Origin: Spinellus fusiger | Lineage: Eukaryota > Mucoromycota > Mucoromycetes > Mucorales > Phycomycetaceae | Length of the DNA: 64,000 bases | NCBI GenBank assembly: GCA_025094145.1 | Contig: JALLLS010000005.1 | Span: forward strand, 744,001-808,000 | Direction of reading: 5' to 3' | In this document: one piece after another, positions 61,223-64,000 of the stretch | How positions within the stretch are numbered: the stretch's first letter is position 1 | How the letters are laid out: the number at the start of each line of letters is the position of its first letter | Translations under genes and position numbers: made by a program | Notes under the pieces: model-generated | Told to the model about the DNA's origin: nothing | Seen by the model: only the letters and a program-made list of their open reading frames with translations | The model's database searches: none

Positions 61223-62474
61223 TTATAAGCCATGTCTGTAGGAAAGAAAAAAAAGGGGGTCTTTATTTTTGATATTGTAAGTTACCTTTTTATTGGGTGC
61301 TGTGTGTTGAGATTTGGCTCTGGCTACACGCTTCTCCATGGCTGTGTCTGCATAAAAGCTATTGGTTTGCCATGCTCGATTACAGCCTATTTCCTCCCCC
61401 ATACACACATACTTCTTCAGTGTCTATCCATAGATAGGGTGTGTGGCCTCCATGGACTTACCTGGAATGGGACATTGGACCTGACCACGGCTATTTACAA
61501 TCATATTCACAATGGCCTTTTTGGAGAAAGTGTGTTTGCAGGTATGGCTAGAGCATAGAAGAAGAGCATAGAAGAAGAGCATATAAGAAGAGCATAGAAG
61601 AAGAGCATAGAAGAAGAGCATAGAAGAAGAGCATAGAAGAAGAGCATAGAAGAAGAGCATAGAAGAAGAGCATAGAAGAGAGAAGGATGTTGCTGCTGTC
61701 CAGTTACCTTGTTACAGGCTCCTCAAACCATGTCGTTGTCAGTGGGCATCTGAGGGACAGTTTGGTAGAGCCAACAATCATATCGTCATCTTCACCCTCT
61801 TGAGTGATAGGCATAACTTCATCAGGATGATGCACATTCTAAGGATAGGACAGTGACAATAGACAGTCACTCTCTGGACTTGCTCCTGCTGTTTCTTCTT
61901 CTTTCTTACCCACACACTTTGCTGAAAGTCCAGCACCCTCTCATGACCATGGTACTTGTCTCTGGCACAGGTGGAGTTGTACTTCTTCTGTGCTGCAGTC
62001 CACTGTTCCTGGTACTCTTCAAGAATATCCTACAAACACACGCACCAAGACACACACACACACAAACACCATCGTATTCTTTCTCTTATTCTTTATTCTC
62101 TCTTGGCTCCTACCTTTTCCAAGCCAGAGTGTATGCTGTCTTTTAGTGTGCTGAATATCTCTTTTTGGCTGCTGAGCTTATGTTCAAGGTCAATAAGGGT
62201 GTACAGGTCTTCCTGTAACAAAGAGATCTATACGGAACAGGTCATGACAGGCTGCTTCTCTCCATGTTCTCCTTACCTCGCCACTCTCTCCCAACTCCTC
62301 TAGATCCACAGCAGCATCCATTAGCTGTGTGGCACCACTACGAATATGCCCATGAACAGTGTCGCTGTCATTCATAAACATAAGTAGCCTCTCTGCATGA
62401 AACCGGCTGAGTCTAAAGTCCTCAAAGGTGTTGGGTGCTGTGGGTGCCGTCAGACGAGAGGATTGGCTTGTCAT
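61223..62474 (-). CDS. NSE2: NSE2/MMS21 SUMO E3 ligase of the SMC5/6 complex
   Basis: SP-RING SUMO ligase acting in DNA repair. Six exons: 62474-62277, 62212-62114, 62029-61910, 61838-61708, 61547-61462 and 61386-61223, giving about 265 aa. N-terminal helices that would bind SMC5 read MTSQSSRLTAPTAP, LMDAAVDLEELGESGE and EDLYTLIDLEHKLSSQKEIF. The SP-RING reads LRCPLTTTWFEEPVTSHTCK, HTFSKKAIVNMI and QVQCPIPGCNR. This supplies the zinc Cys/His ligands in the NSE2 order. All phases agree. The intron 61548-61707, which interrupts the RING between EEPVT and HTCKH, is filled with a 13-bp minisatellite. The C-terminus is basic (EKRVARAKSQHTA). Confidence 0.87.
61556..61682. repeat. 13-bp minisatellite in NSE2 intron
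   Basis: About nine to ten copies of AGAAGAAGAGCAT occupying most of the 160-bp intron inside the SP-RING coding region. Confidence 0.92.
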
Positions 62475-62605
62475 GAGAATATCTGTAAGAGAAAAGAAAG
62501 AACAACCCGCAAGAGTCACGTGGATCTAGCTTCCTGAATATAGCCACGTGACTGTCATTCGGAAGCCATTTAACTCACCCCAATCTCTCTCCTTTATCAC
62601 TTGTT

Positions 62606-64000
62606 ATGCTTCGACTTGTTCTTGCTTTTGTGTTCTTGGCTTGCTTCTGTTTGCCTATTGACGGATACAAGACAGCCATTGATGTTCTCTCTGAAGACAG
62701 CAGATTTTCAAGCTATTTGATACAATTGCAGCACCACCGACTGGTGCCTTATGTAAACAGTATCAAAACAGGGACGTTTTTTGCCCCCACCAACGATGCC
62801 TTTGTCAACTACACTGGGGAGATATCAACGTCCATGCTCTACTACCACATGTTGTCCTATAGAATGAATACAGGAGAATTCATTGATGGAGCTCTTCTTG
62901 ACTCTCTTTACGAGTTACCAGAACTTCTGGGTCCCGACCACCCAACCCAACCTGTAAAAGTGACTCGGAAGGGGTTTCCTGGTCTATCCAGAGAGAAAAT
63001 CATGATCAACGGTGTATCTATAGTGACCAAAGATATTCCTGTGAATAATGGCACTGTAATTCATGCTGTAGATAGAATTCTTGTTCCTCCTGCTATGCTA
63101 GGTAAGCCTTTTTCCTTCTTTCTCTTCTCCTCTCTCTTTGTATATCCATAGCAGGTGTTTATTCTTTCTATCTTTCTGTCTTTTTAATACCAACAAGATG
63201 TGCACCTGGAACACTACTCTGTACTGTGGGGTTGGATGAAACAGTTGGGTATTGACACTCTACTGAGAGAAGCACGGCCCTACACCGTATTCGTATCACG
63301 CTCGGATGTCTTTAGCAAGTTTAATAAAATAGAACAGCGATACATTACGTCTGTCAATGGTACAGAGGACCTGACAAAACTCTTGCGTTACATGGTGGTA
63401 GAGGGTGTTTTGTACGCCAAAACATTCCCCGTAGGCACTTCCTCTTGTAAGTTGTACTGCTCTTTATTCACTGCTCCTTATTCACTGGTTTTTGTTTTGT
63501 TTTTTGTTTTGGGGGGAAAACCCTTCTCCTTACAGACAAGACACTCTCTGGGGAACTACTTTATGTTGCTAAGGATACAAAAGACCAGTTGACCGTCAAT
63601 GGAGTGCGAGTAGCCGAAAAAGACCTATTGGCGGCCAATGGTAATGAGACTCAGACAGCGTTTAATTTTATTTTTTCCGTGTCTTCTCATCACAGTGTTT
63701 ATGTTGTTGGGTGTGTAACTTAGGTGTCATTCATGAGCTGGAGGAAACAGTAGTGCCACAGAGTATTGTTTTTAATGCCCGCAAGTACTTGGTGGGGCTG
63801 AATGCTACGGTGTTTGTGGAATTGCTAGACCAGTATGGCCTTGGTGGCTACCTTGATGCACCCGCCCATCCTTACAGCTTCCTGGTGCCCACCAACCAGG
63901 CATTGATAGAAAGCAGGCTGCCAGAAAACAAGATGGCTGATTGGCTGCAGTACCATATTCTTAATGGGTCCTGGTTCAAAGAGGACTTTACAAGCAGTCG
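62606..64000 (+). CDS. Secreted fasciclin (FAS1)-domain protein, 3' truncated by window
   Basis: Cell-surface or secreted adhesion-type protein. Exons 62606-63101, 63198-63446, 63536-63640 and 63724 onward; it runs off the window still open. The signal peptide is MLRLVLAFVFLACFCLPIDG. The first FAS1 domain has KTGTFFAPTNDAFVNYTGEI, YYHML, then INGVSIVTKDIPVNNGTVIH and AVDRILVPP. A second repeat has LREARPYTVFVSRSDVF, YMVVEGVL, VNGVRVAEKDLL, then ANGVIHELEETVVP. A third begins GLNATVFVELLDQYGLGGYL and PYSFLVPTNQAL. Several NxT/S sites are present (NYT, NGT, NAT, NGS). All intron phases agree. The promoter region is short, 131 bp from the divergent NSE2 start. A GPI anchor cannot be judged because the end is missing. 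Confidence 0.88.

Overview
This window is nuclear DNA of a filamentous fungus, most likely an early-diverging Mucoromycota (Mucorales-like) species. Evidence: intron-rich protein genes with short GT-AG introns of about 40-110 nt, AT-rich intergenic DNA full of microsatellites, a microsomal P450 of the mucoralean CYP509 type, and a fungal-type TORC1 subunit. There are no operons. About 24 protein genes can be supported on both strands, nearly all from spliced models checked by reading phase.

Left part (1-17 kb): end of 4-hydroxyphenylpyruvate dioxygenase (+), Mediator subunit MED18 (-), CHIP/STUB1 ubiquitin ligase (+), coronin (-), a broken TnpB/Fanzor-like C-terminus (+), a GON7-like KEOPS subunit (+), a SWIM zinc-finger ZSWIM7/SWS1 protein with a polyglutamine insert (-), a TLDc protein resembling MEAK7 (+), and a cytochrome P450 (-).

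Middle (17-46 kb): a gene-poor AT-rich stretch (19.5-25.4 kb) lies between copies of a dispersed element family with TA-flanked terminal inverted repeats (copies near 1.5, 8.5, 17.6, 25.4 and 43.7 kb, plus solo ends). Then come lanosterol synthase ERG7 (+), a DUF3605 protein (+), a small hypothetical gene (-), a kinesin-4 (+), long trinucleotide and 9-bp repeats, and an SH3/WW/RasGEF exchange factor (+).

Right part (46-64 kb): a TCO89-like TORC1 subunit (+), CMR1/WDR76 (-), a STIMATE-family membrane protein (-), REV1 (+), a protein with a possible WWE-like N-terminus (-), a poorly resolved gene (-), Rab GDI (+), mitochondrial ribosomal protein bS18m (+), NSE2/MMS21 SUMO ligase (-), and the start of a secreted fasciclin-domain protein (+, runs off the window).

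The neighbours do not form a pathway cluster. By function, several genes belong to genome maintenance (ZSWIM7, CMR1, REV1, NSE2), TOR/Ras signalling (MEAK7-like, TCO89-like, RasGEF) and membrane traffic (Rab GDI). The most unusual material is the inverted-repeat element family with a Fanzor-like remnant next to one terminus, the REV1 gene with an eroded little-finger region, and the polyglutamine insertion in ZSWIM7. All assignments come from reading translated exons against remembered family features; no search was run.
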